This document shows, one piece after another, positions 1 through 9,860 of a stretch of 64,000 nt of DNA. The stretch is taken from assembly GCA_948567375.1 (NCBI GenBank), contig OX419758.1, positions 41,049,001 through 41,113,000 of the forward strand, given 5' to 3'. The position numbers and the translations under genes were made by a program. Below the pieces are notes generated by a model. That model saw only the letters and a program-made list of their open reading frames with translations, did not search any database and was not told the origin of the DNA. Each line of letters begins with the position of its first letter. Position 1 is the first letter of the stretch. This stretch comes from Lunularia cruciata (Eukaryota; Streptophyta; Marchantiopsida; Lunulariales; Lunulariaceae).

Positions 1-748
1 CAGAGAGTAGTAGCTAGTACAATTAATAAGAGAAAAATCACACTAGATGATACTTTTTTAGATGCTCTAGTTGCAGGTAGATTGTTTGAATTTACATAAC
101 TATATCGTACAATATGTAGTAGAACCTCTTTTTTGTAGTTAGATTGTTTGATTTACATAACTATATCATACAATATGTAGTAGAACCTCTTTTGTGTTCT
201 TCTGATGTTGGGGCTTATCACCATTTTACCTTGGATTTATTTTAGTTCTTGCTGTCTTTCTTGTTAGCGCTATTTTAGCTCTTAGGTTGTATTATTGTAA
301 GGCTAGATGAGTTTTCGTGTCTTCCTTGTTAGCTTATGCATGTTCGTTTCCTGTATTAAATATCATATTAGTCAATTTTACAACATACTCTTTGGTCTCC
401 TTACTCTCTTCTTCTCGCCATCTTCATAATCAATTTTGCCAAAGCATAAAACTTCTTACCAATCAAAACTCTTGTGCTAGTTTGTACTCAATAAAACATG
501 TTATCCATGCACTCTTTGCCTTTGTGGGATTGCTCATAAATAAACCCGTTTTTATAAAAAAATATTGAAACTATCTTCAACTTCTCAAATATTCATCAGC
601 GCCACTCGTAGGTGCTACGTGCTCGAAATTGAGACTTGCGCTGATTTTGCATAGATGCAAGGACAATGGTCACTTTTTGCTGCTCGGCAGTTGTTCATCT
701 AAGCATGTAGATTTGACAAATTCCTTAACTTTACCATTCAACTATGAC
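1..748. other. Left-edge sequence without a recognisable gene
   Basis: No frame here resembles a known protein. The only plus-strand open frame (317-568) is rich in Leu, Ser and Phe and has no recognisable motif. The one visible structure is the 62-bp duplication at 78-201. Confidence 0.5.
78..201. repeat. 62-bp tandem duplication, two copies
   Basis: The unit beginning TAGATTGTTTGA is present at 78-139 and again at 140-201. The copies differ by only a few substitutions and a short T-run length change, so the duplication is fairly recent. No function is apparent. Confidence 0.85.
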
Positions 749-946
749 CTACACTGTTTCCTTGGGAGGAAACTCGACTGGCTCTAACAAAATGTCCGGA
801 AATGCTACTGGGTAACTTGATAGCTGAAGTAATGTGCCGTCAGTCACGCCTTCACCTTCCACGACAAGACCAAAGAGGGGCACGTTGCTGTTTGTAGATA
901 CCATTTCGTCTGGTGCTTGAAGACTCAGCACAAAACTTCCTTCCAT
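749..946 (-). other. Unassigned minus-strand open frame
   Basis: A 65-codon frame with balanced amino-acid composition (hydrophobic beta-like stretches, Asp/Glu/Thr rich). It ends at a TAG and lies just downstream, in minus-strand order, of the AIR synthase exon at 1138-1295. It does not match the AIR synthase C-terminal domain. It may be a piece of another exon or chance. I do not recognise it. Confidence 0.2.
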
Positions 947-1137
947 TTCCCATGTTGGAAGTTAAGAATATCTCAGCTTCCTCTTATCCAGGCTGATACA
1001 AGTGGGCAAAACTGTCATCAAGGAGCTCTCTGATAAAAGATTTGATAAGACACCAAAGCGAATTGAAACACTAACTTCACAGCTTAGAAATGATCACAGG
1101 TGTTTACTGCAGGTGTTCACTGCTTAGAAATGGTTAC

Positions 1138-1295
1138 CTTCTGTAACCAATTAAACATAGGAGGCACTTTCCAAGTACCGACTTTCACATTGGCATCTAG
1201 ACCAAAAGAAAATTTTGCGGAATGTTACCGGTGAAACCCCCACCGGTGATGTGGGCAATGCCCTTCACTCCACCTCTTGAGATCGATTCAAGGAT
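1138..1295 (-). pseudogene. Broken exon of phosphoribosylformylglycinamidine cyclo-ligase (AIR synthase, PurM)
   Basis: AIR synthase makes aminoimidazole ribonucleotide in purine synthesis, in plastids in plants. Reading the minus strand, a CAG acceptor at about 1296 opens a frame with the family's most conserved loop, GIAHITGGGFTGNIP (the glycine-rich segment of the C-terminal domain). After a one-base deletion at the final proline, the adjacent frame continues with the expected sequence ending VPPMFNWLQK, followed by a GT donor at 1137. No earlier or later AIR synthase exon was found around it. The frameshift plus isolation suggest a gene fragment or decayed copy; a base-call error in a real exon cannot be excluded. 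Confidence 0.65.
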
Positions 1296-2162
1296 CTGCC
1301 ATCACCATTGGATAGCATCAAATTTAACATACATGAAACGAGACTGAAGATCACGGAACTTATTTCAACTGGATAGGTACATTTATACTAAAACAACTTT
1401 TGGAACCGTTCGAGATAAAAACTGAGGAACAATTGATAAATGCCCCTGTAGTTTTCACCATTTTGAAATATACGACTGGAAGTTAGTATAATTCGAAATA
1501 TGCACTCGTTACTGTAAGACGCACTCCCAAATAAATTGTTCTTGTATGTCTTTAACAGTGAATCCTATGTTCTGGTTTTGTTTCTTTCCGTTCAGTGAGT
1601 GTCAAGTTGCAGTAAACCGATGCTCCTTAGGAGAACCGGCTTCCAAGTATATATTATTCACTGCTTCTTGGGGGACTCTCCCCAAGAGTCCGTTCGAACT
1701 TCTTCTTGAACCTCGCTGGAAATATGAATACATCCATCGAAAGTACATCGTAAACTGGCGTGTTGGAACGCGTTCCAACACGACGAAGACCGAGCGATAT
1801 ACCAAAAGATGCTATTCATGAGGAATCATAAACCACGATCCAAAACTTTTAACATATACAAGAACCTTAACATAAACAGGAATGAATGGGTTAGAGATAC
1901 GTCCCACAAGAAAGAGACTGCGTCTTCAGGAACCGAGGGTATATTTGCAATTATATGAACTTACTTGGGCATGTTTCAAAAGTGTGAGAACTACAACTAC
2001 AAGAAAGAGACTGCAAGGTATTTATCAAAACTAAAAACTAAGCTTCTTAACATATACTGCTGTGGGTGCAAGAAGAGCCTCTCCAATCGTTTCTGGCCTT
2101 CACTAAATGGCAAGGAGTGAAGTGAAGAAGCTCCATTCTTGGCAAGAACCTTGTCAACAAGA
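1296..2162. other. Intergenic sequence up to the outer gypsy LTR
   Basis: No protein motif was recognised on either strand. The stretch holds the palindrome at 1759-1782 and ends where similarity to the LTR at 21159 begins. Confidence 0.4.
1759..1782. repeat. Perfect 24-bp palindrome
   Basis: Two 12-bp halves, centred between 1770 and 1771, are exact reverse complements (half-site CGTGTTGGAACG). It lies in sequence without a recognised gene. It could be a dimeric protein-binding site or chance. Confidence 0.8.
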
Positions 2163-2600
2163 TGTCATGCCATTTGTATCATCTTACATAGATTACTCGG
2201 ACTCTAGAGTAGTAGTGTTGATAGTCAAAAGTATTTTGGCAGTTACTCTAGATTCCTTATTGATGGTCAGATTTTGTGCTCGGTGTACTGACTACATGGT
2301 GGAGCACACCATCACTTGCATTGTCTGCATAATTGGATGTGGTCAACATGACCATTAGGGTTGGAGACTAGGGGGGTATACTTTTAAAGTGAAGCTCTAG
2401 AGAACTCACTTCTTTGATGTTGAGCCTTCGAGTTCTTGGCTATGGTGTATAGAGGCCGGCGAGTGGCACTTGGATTCTCTTAGCTAGAGTGGGTGTGGCT
2501 TGACTATAATCAATGCTCAACTGTTGGCAGATTATTGAGTGAGAGATCAAATATTGATCTGATTGAGTGTGATTCGAGTTGTGTGAACAAATTGATTACA
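2163..2600 (+). repeat. 5' LTR of the outer gypsy element
   Basis: This segment aligns along its length with 21159-21605. Shared blocks include GGTCAGATTTTGTG and GGGTGTGGCTTGACT. It begins TGTCATGCC, a common gypsy LTR start. The copies have diverged strongly, so the insertion is old. The 3' boundary is approximate because no tRNA primer site was found after it. Confidence 0.7.
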
Positions 2601-3964
2601 TTAATGAAGCGAAGTGAGGGGAAATCAAGTGCATGAATTGAGGGTGTTTGTGGCATCTCTAAGCCTTGCTGATAGTTGGTAGCTCAATTGTGGTCCAGAT
2701 TTTCCTTGAGGGTGATCGTATGCATAAGGTCTACAAATTGATGTAAATTTGGCCGTGAGGCAGATAGTGTGCGGAAGGGCTGGCCAAAATTTCACTAAGA
2801 AGATAGTCAATTTTGAGCATTGGTGTTTGTTTGAGCTTAGGAGGTGAAAGCAAAGCCAATTCGGTGTGAGTTGAACTTAGCAAGTGAAATTGAAGGTGGA
2901 GTTGGGAACACATCCATATGAATTTGTGATTTGGAGAACCATGTCTTTTCAATTTGGCTCAAGTGGAGAGTTAGTGGAGGATTTAGCGGTCAGTCAACTT
3001 TAGGGATTTGTGTCAAATTTACATTAGATTTTGGCTTGATTTGGAGGAGCTTGGCCAGATTTAGAGGAGATTTGCTAGATTTGGAGAGGGTTCAAAGTGG
3101 CAAGAAGAAAGGCTTCATTTGGCTGAATTTCACAAAATTTGGAGAGGGTTCAAAGTGGCAAGAAGAAAGGCCTCATCTGGCTGAATTTTGGCATTTAGAG
3201 GCTTTGTTTGTGGCATAGAGCTGTGGGCTATGAGAGGCTACTAAGGTCTAGAAGGGCCACCAAGCCAACTTGCTGGCGTGAGGCTAGCTAGTTTAGAGTA
3301 GTTTTTGGTCATTATTTGGCAAAATCTGCACACCTTGCTAGATTGTGCACGATAGGATTTGACCCTAGATTGTGCAAACAATAGGGTTTGATCATTAGAT
3401 CTCTGGTTCTTAGACCATTTTCCTAGCCAATTGGTCCACCCTCACTTGTTATCCTAGTGACTGCTCCACTATTATCTATACACGTGTAGCTTTGGCTAGG
3501 AGAGACAGTTTGATCCAATTCTTGGAGATCTTGGTAGCTTAGGAAGTAAATAACTTGTATTATATCAAATGCCAAATGGTAGTAGAGTCATTCCAAAGTT
3601 GATTTATGATATGGAAGATTTTTGTATAGATTTCTTCTGATTGGAACCTCTCCATTCTCTACTTCTTGTTTGTGCATAATGTTTGTATGAGGCACCTTGA
3701 CTTTAGAGCATTGGTGCTCTAGTGTGCTCTTGGTAGTGAGGCTAGAGTGATGACCAGTCAAACTACCTATGTTTCTCTCCGGTGAGGTAGGAAGTGATGA
3801 CTTGCAGACCGTGAAAATGCATGTTTTGATTGTAGGTTACAAGTTTCCCTTTCTCCTAGTGTAGTTGTTGTAGTTAGAGGTACATTAGTGGGTGACGTTT
3901 GGTTGGTGGTGTTGGCATTTGCGGTGGTTACGATTGCAGGTTGTAGTTTCTAGTTACTTTGTCT
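2601..3964 (+). other. Untranslated leader of the outer gypsy element
   Basis: The sequence between the 5' LTR and the first recognisable gag residues has no conserved protein motif. It is purine-rich and contains a 58-bp duplication (3081-3196). I infer it is the element's long 5' leader. Part of it could instead belong to an LTR longer than the one marked. Confidence 0.4.
3081..3196. repeat. 58-bp tandem duplication
   Basis: The unit TTGGAGAGGGTTCAAAGTGG followed by a shared tail occurs at 3081-3138 and 3139-3196, with only a few differences, inside the leader of the outer gypsy element. Confidence 0.85.
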
Positions 3965-5990
3965 TTGATGGAGTTCTTTGGGGATTCTGGAGGAGATAGC
4001 ATTCCAATATGCAATAGGTTTACCCAAAGTGGTACTTGATATCAACATGTATCTCAAGTCCTAATGAAGGAAGAGATTGACCCTGAGTTGGAGTTTGACA
4101 CAAGAGTTGATTTAGTTGAGAGTGCACTTGGCGTGTCCACACCATTGTTGTAGGACATGGACAGAATTTATGGGGCCTCCAAGCATTACTTTGGTATAAT
4201 AGGTACCATTGAGTTGGATGACTTCATCCAAGAGTTTGATAGTTGGTATGATCTGTAGTAGATGTAGGACTTGACTTTGTTCACATCCTTCATGGCATGG
4301 AAAGGGTTATTTCAACACTTAGAGGGTCCACCGATGGACGACTACCATGAGTTTAGGAGAGCTCACTTGGAGGAGATTGAACTATGGAGATAGTATTGGT
4401 TTCCAAACTATATCTCCATCACTTCAAGCTTGTTTTCTAGGAGGAGATGGCTATACCCATGATTTCTAGCTCTAGTAGCATTGGTGGATCTCTTGAAGAT
4501 GGTGCTACTATGAGGTGGTGTAGTATCAGGGTTTAACTCCATGGTGGAGTTCTTCTGATGTTTGAGGCAAAACTACCAAGGAGTGCGGATTGACAAGTTG
4601 AGGAGCTTGCATGAGTTCTAGAAAACGACTAGAGAGAGCCTATACAAGGCATACACTTGCATGAGATGGCTTATCAGTTTTACTTGAGGAGTTACTAAGG
4701 CCTAGGTAGTCCAGTTTTGGTTTGGAATACTAGACAAAGAGTTGCGGCATAGAGTTTATAATGGTACATTATTATAGGCTACTTCACCTACTTTGGTGAT
4801 AGTCTTTGTTTGGCTGAGCATATTGAGCTCAACATGGTGGAAGAGAGAGTAGTGACATCTGGATTTGCTAGGGAGACATCATCTACAATTATTACTTCTT
4901 CCAAAGTGTAGTAGAGTGCACCATGTCATGTTGGTTTTCAAGGATAAGATGGATTGTGAGCCGGCCTGTCTCTCACTCAGGATGAACCTCTGATGGCTAT
5001 TATGGTAGCGCACCATGGACTAAGAAGGCAAGGAACCCCAACTCCATCATACTCCTCCAAGGCTAACACTCCAAGACTCAAGACATTGCTCACTAGAGAA
5101 TTCAATGAGAGAGAGATAGTTGCAAATGAAAGGATAATGAATACATCCTTGACCCTTGTTTATATACTTGTGAAATAGTTACACACTAAAGTTACTATTT
5201 ACCAAAGTAACTCAAGTTACTAGGCTAAAAGTAAAGTAAAGTCAAAAACTATAAAGGAATATCTATCCACATGGGCATATTCCACTAAGCATGTGATCTT
5301 ATCTTGACCCAACAACTAAGTCAAGGATTCCTTAACATGGGCTATCCTTAGACTATAGAAGAATCCAAAACAAAAAGGCTTGCGGGCCCAAGAGTTCTCA
5401 ACTATTTCCTCAAAGCCAAACACCTAAGAATAATACCAAGTCAACACACTAGAATCCATGATAGTGGTGCTAATCTTTTCCACTTCCTCTAAAGTAAGGT
5501 CCCCTCTATCTTAGCTATGACTAACTTTAGCTAATCATGACTAATGTAGAAATATCCTTTATCTATATAAATAATATCTCTCAAGTACTTTTTATACTAA
5601 GCTAAATATCACAATACCACACATGTGTACAAATGGGTGTTACAAGACAACCTAGATCCTATGGAGTGAGTAGAAGGCCTAGTGTAGCTAGACCCTTACC
5701 TTGATTTTTGGGTCAACAATAACCAATGAGTAGAGGTGTTGCGTGTTGGACTTGTGGTGGACCTCACCACCAAAAAGAGTGCACTTAGGGTAATGGACCT
5801 AATACCTCTGGTGCATCATAGCCAACATAAAGACATTTTGAGCATTGCCACATTTTGGTCACATTAGTGACCGATGTTTTGATCTACACTTAGAGTTACA
5901 GAGTGATAAGGTTGTTGTAAAAGACCAAGACTGAGGAGAGAAATAGGAGAATGGAAATGCACATTGGGATGCTTGAATGAGGGAAAACTT
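3965..5990 (+). pseudogene. Decayed gag of the outer gypsy element
   Basis: Gag forms the virus-like particle that packages element RNA. Between 3965 and 4900, broken frames show typical plant gypsy gag features: an acidic N-terminal part, then a segment resembling the Retrotrans_gag signature (TRESLYKAYTCMRWLI, later FGILDKELRHRVYNGTLL). After the inserted solo LTR (4955-5644) the frame resumes with a zinc knuckle at 5744-5782, CWTCGGPHHQKEC (C-x2-C-x3-H-x4-C). A partial second knuckle follows (FGHISDRCF, about 5850-5880). Stops interrupt it repeatedly, mostly TAG where Gln is plausible. The next insertion, a chromovirus, starts near 5990. Confidence 0.6.
4955..5644 (-). repeat. Solo LTR of the inner-gypsy family, minus orientation
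   Basis: The reverse complement matches the LTRs at 9861-10550 and 17135-17812 over its whole length, from TGTAACACCC to GGCTCACA, including the TATATAAA box. No internal region adjoins it, so it is most simply a solo LTR left by LTR-LTR recombination. It lies inside the gag of the outer element. I could not see an exact 5-bp target duplication. Confidence 0.85.
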
Positions 5991-6043
5991 TGAATGCCTA
6001 GCATAAACTTTGGCTTTGGTATTTTTAGGTAGCATACAAAGCC

Positions 6044-6182
6044 CTTGAGAAGCTTCTCAAGAAGCTTCCCCAAGCCGCTTTCTTAGAGTGAAAGCCAAGA
6101 TAACTAGGAAGCTTGTCAAGAAGCTTTCTTCTAGAAGCCGCCTTCTTGGCGTGCAAGCTAAGCTAGTTAGAAGCTTCTAGAA
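6044..6182. promoter_or_regulatory. Cluster of heat-shock-element-like repeats in the chromovirus LTR
   Basis: Within the LTR (about 5990-6326), alternating GAA/TTC units recur. A three-unit GAAgcTTCtaGAA at 6170-6182 fits the nGAAnnTTCnnGAAn heat-shock element exactly. The 18-bp palindrome CTTGAGAAGCTTCTCAAG at 6044-6061 holds a GAAgcTTC pair, and further TTCtaGAA and GAAGCTT units lie near 6101-6139. Some plant retrotransposons (for example Arabidopsis ONSEN) are driven by such elements. Heat activation of this family is an inference. Confidence 0.5.
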
Positions 6183-6394
6183 GCTACTTGCTTGGAGCAC
6201 AAGTTAACTGGTTGGGAAGATTCCTAAGAAGCTTCCTAGATGCTTTTAGAATATTCTAGGCTAATTTAGCTTATTCTCTACTTTGGTAGCCTTACTAACT
6301 ATGTTGCTAAACTCCATATTGTTACATATTCCCCCACCGCTAGTTGGTGATATCCTCATCGTCATTGAAGCTTCAAACTCCTAGATGGCCGTCT

Positions 6395-7490
6395 GTGCAA
6401 TTTGGAGGTGAGAAAGAGGTTCCCATGTGGCATCATGAAGGGGATACCCTTTCCAAAGGACCTTGTACTTTGTATGTTGTTGGCATCCTTGTTGAATGTG
6501 TCAACGCGCAAGGATACAATCAACTTCGTACGGCTCATGATCATTGATAGGGATAGGAGGAGGAGGAGGTTGGACTCATGAGGAAAAAGAAGAGAGGTTA
6601 GGAACAAAGGGTTTCAACTTGGAAACATGAAAGACAGGATGGATGCACATATGACGAGGCAAGGCAAGTCAATAAGCAACAAGAGAGACAATTTGGGTGA
6701 CATCAAAAGGTCCTATCCAATTAGGGGCAAGTTTACAAACTTGGGTATCAAGTGGGAGGGGTATATTACTAGAGGATAGCATAACTTTATCACCGACTTC
6801 AAACGTGAGATCACAACGATGGTGGTATGCATATTGTTTTTTTATGATTCTAAGCAACAAGGAGGTGAGATTTGGCTTGTTGGAGAGATTTGGATATGGT
6901 GGTCAAGAAGGTTGAAGTATGAAGGACCTGAGACGGGGGAGGAGCAAGAAGGGAATCTAGGACAAGTGGATCTTGGCCAAAATTGAGAAAGAAAGGAGAA
7001 AATCCGGTGCTTGCTTGTTTAGAATTGTTGTATGCAAACTCCGCAGCTGTAAGACATCCATCCCAATTGGTATGGTGAATGTTGATGAAGGCACAAAGCA
7101 TATCTTCCAAGGTGCAATTTTCATGTTCAGTTTGTCCATCAGTTTGAGAATGATAGGCTGTGGACAAAGCAAGCTTGGTGCCAAGAATCAGGAAGAGGGC
7201 TTGCCAAAACTTTTTAGTGAAGCAAGGATCACGGTTGGAGATGAGTACACGTGGCATCCCATGATGTTTGATTACATTATCAAAGTAGAGTTGCACCAAG
7301 GTTGGAGCATCCACAATATCAACCATTGGTGCCAAATGGATTTTCTTATTAAGTTTATCTACAAACACCACAATTGCTATGTGATCTTGTTATGTCTTGG
7401 GCAAGGAGGTGATGAGATCTAAGCTCACATGTTCCTAACGAGTAGTTGGAATGGGAAGAGTAGTTAAAGCAGAGATTGGCTAGTATGGCT
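6395..7490 (-). pseudogene. Chromovirus integrase and chromodomain remnant
   Basis: Integrase inserts element cDNA; the chromodomain steers it to marked chromatin. The frame opens in the linker before the core (LPIPTTR, stop, EHVSLDLITSLPKT). It then shows VVFVDKLNKKIHLAP, a degenerate second catalytic region (ISNRDPCFTKKFW) and DGQTEHENC near the catalytic Glu. Next comes the GPF/Y-type module (GDKVML ... KLAPNWIGPFDV at about 6690-6800). A separate frame carries the chromodomain: PYEVDCILA, a stop, then YKVLWKGYPLHDATWEP, with the aromatic and WEP residues typical of chromovirus chromodomains. Frameshifts and stops make it non-functional. Confidence 0.8.
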
Positions 7491-8600
7491 ATTACACAAA
7501 GGAGATCAAATTCGGGTGTTGAGGCTTCCACCTCATATGCAGGTGATAGAGATGCTTTGGACTTCATGTGTGGAGCAGCACAAGTGGATGCATGTGCAGC
7601 AGTGACTAGGAGTGCAGTACTTGCTCTAGAGCCTAGAGGAGCATTAGTGGAGTTGGACCTAGAGAGAGGAGAGGTTGGGAGATAGGTCAGACTTCCCCAG
7701 TCTTTCATGCTATCTAAGGCATTACAGACAACATCCATGGTTCCTAGACGTCCTAGTGCAGATGTGGTAGGTAGTGATGGAGTACATGATGGACTACCTG
7801 CTAGTCAGCCACCTACTACTACACAAACTGAGTCTAGCATGATGTTGGAGGCGGCTCAGCTGATTATGCAGCATCCTTTGTTTTCAGCTAGTGACATGTT
7901 TACATTGGGAGTTGACCCAGCCCTAGTGTTCTGGTTGGCTCCTAGGTTGTGTGAGAGTAGGGATGGTGTAGTTCCTACTACTAGAGCAGAAGTGGTTGGT
8001 AGTAGAGCTGACTTGGTTGAGGAGCATGGGATCCGTTCAACGACCAATGGTTTATGGCAGGTAGCAGCTGCTAGACTAGAGGAGTTACCAACTAGACCGG
8101 CCTTTGAGAGAACGTGATTCACACTTGGTGTTGTCCTATTGGATAACCAGAGGGGGATTTTCTATTTGGTGGGACCTTCAAGGAAGGTCTATACACCATA
8201 GAGAGTCTTGTTAGACTCTGGTGCGTAGCCCCTTATGTTGGGGAAGGCTGCAGTTGTCGGTCTGGAGTAACGGAAGACTGATGTGGAGAGGTGTCCATTT
8301 CAGATCCAGACATCTCTAGGTGGTGGTTTGACACAATACATCACACGTGGAGAGCTTGTTGTCCAGTTTCAGCCTGGTCATCTGATTGATGGCCCGGTGG
8401 TGAGAGCTCAGGCTATTGTGACAATAGCTGAGTCATATGATGTGCTAGTTGGGGGAGCAGTGTTATACCCCATGGGTTTTAGCATTGACTATTGGGAGGA
8501 GATAGCCTCTTAAAGACCTGGTTGGCAATTTGGTGAAGGATAGGTATGTTGCCTACCAGTACGCTTCAGTAGTGGCAGTCTTGGCTCACTATAGTCCGAG
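7476..8600 (+). pseudogene. Outer gypsy element: gag C-terminal region and aspartic protease
   Basis: After the chromovirus insertion the outer frame resumes with an Ala/Val/Ser-rich region (7476-8115) without known motifs, probably the gag-protease spacer. The protease starts near 8200 with LLDSGA, the active-site D-S-G (Asp codon at 8213), then PLMLG. It ends with a flap-to-C-terminus pattern DVLVGGAVLYPMGF (8434-8475) like the ILGxxxL motif of retropepsins. The protease would cleave Gag-Pol. The frame is the same as that of the methyltransferase that follows. TAG and TGA codons interrupt it (for example in DSGA-stop-PLML). Confidence 0.7.
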
Positions 8601-8603
8601 ACG

Positions 8604-9860
8604 ATGGCAACATCCGTTTTAGCTTTCAGTGGTGCAGTTACTTGGCCTAGTGACTTGTTGGAGGGGAATGCCCATGCAGAGGATACTCTAGTACCAGAGG
8701 AGATCACTTGGCTTTCAAGTACGAGTGAGATAGTTCTATCCACTTTGGATGTTCCATTGTGGAGTTCCGAGGAGGCATTGAAGCAGCATGCAGATCAATT
8801 GGTGCAGTAGGCTTAAAGTGGAGCCTTCGTACCATCAAGAGATGAGTGTGAGGATGAGCCTCCAGAAGCAATTGCTTTGACCTCCTTTGATACCACACTC
8901 ATTGCTTGGCAGTATCCAATAGAGGGGATATGCCTATTGGAGTTGTTTGGTGGGATCAGCACCGGACTAGCTGCGGTGTTACAGGCGGGTATACAAGTAC
9001 AGAGGTACTTGTATGTAGAGAGATATGAGATTGCTAGGTGAGTCTCTCTACATCATGTGGCACACTTGGCCTATCGGTATCCAGAGTTATTATCGATGTC
9101 AACAGTCAGAGGTTACCAGAAGGCCCTACCAGGAGACATTTCCTCACTAGGGGTGCATGACCTAGAGAGACATGGGCCTATTCACTTGGTGATTTTTGGA
9201 TGGCCATATTTGGGACATACACGTGTTGGTAGAGGATTGGGTCTTTAGGATCCTCATTTTGGTGTGTTTTGGGAGATGTTACGGATACTACGACATCTCC
9301 AAGTTCATAAGTCTATTTCTCCAGCTTACCTTTTGGAGAACGTTCCTTTGATGGGTGATTCTCGCACTAGAGTGGTGGCGAGTACACATCAGGTCCATTC
9401 TTGGATGGGACCTGCTGTATTGTTAGATGCAGCCAGAGTGGAATCATAGGCTCATCATCTTTGTCTTTAGTGGACGAACCTCTTACCCAGAGAGGTTCTA
9501 CATCATGCTTATGATGGGATTCAACGACTTGACCACATCCTTGTTGATGATATCTTGGATGTTGGGCATCAGTCTCAAACAATGGTAGTGGTTGATAGGT
9601 CACCTATGGCAATGGTGAACCTAGTTGGACAGCCTCAAGTTGCATTTCACACACTCATGAGTCTCCCATGCTCTCATGCTTTTCGAGAGGGAGAACTTGG
9701 ACTTGTTTGGGACTCACAGTTACAGCAGTTGGTGGAGCCCAACTTTGATGAGAGAGAGCGGGCGATGGGTTTTTGCACCGGTATTACCGCTGTTCTAGCA
9801 GTGTTAGAGGCATCCAAGCATCAGGTGTTAGGTCAGGCTATGGACCTGAATTGTTTGACC
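8604..9860 (+). pseudogene. DNMT3-like cytosine-5 DNA methyltransferase domain within the gypsy polyprotein
   Basis: C5 methyltransferases add methyl groups to cytosine in DNA. After a spacer (8604-8920), conserved motifs appear in order: motif I LLELFGGISTGL (8934-8970); motif II YVERYEIA; a motif IV region GPIHLVIFGWPYLGHTR near 9175-9225, where the catalytic Pro-Cys is Pro-Tyr; motif VI LLENVP (about 9335); a DNMT3-type block (LLDAARVES, stop, AHHL then WTNLLPRE); a motif IX-like region (LPCSHAF ... ERERAMGF); and motif X GQAMDLNCL (about 9830-9858). Order and spacing resemble DNMT3 rather than DNMT1, CMT or DRM, whose motifs are rearranged in DRM. It shares its frame with the protease. 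Stops at about 9040 (TGA), 9247, 9447 and 9469 (TAG) make it inactive. The inner gypsy LTR begins at 9861. Confidence 0.88.

Larger units (their letters stand above)
5990..7490 (-). mobile_element. 5'-truncated chromovirus (Ty3/gypsy with chromodomain), minus orientation
   Basis: Minus-strand order is integrase core (from about 7490), integrase C-terminal domain, chromodomain (about 6395-6535), polypurine tract GCGGTGGGGGAATA (near 6327-6340) and a 3' LTR beginning TGTAACAATATGG at 6326. Gag, protease, RT and RNase H are missing; the copy stops abruptly in the integrase N-terminal part, where outer-element sequence resumes. It split the outer element after its gag zinc knuckles. Its LTR end near 5990 is an estimate from where outer gag similarity ceases. 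Confidence 0.75.

Noticed and set aside
1020-1105. Plus-strand lysine-rich open segment (begins VIKELSDKRFDKTPKR)
   Set aside because: Short, opposite to the AIR synthase exon strand, no start codon or recognised family.
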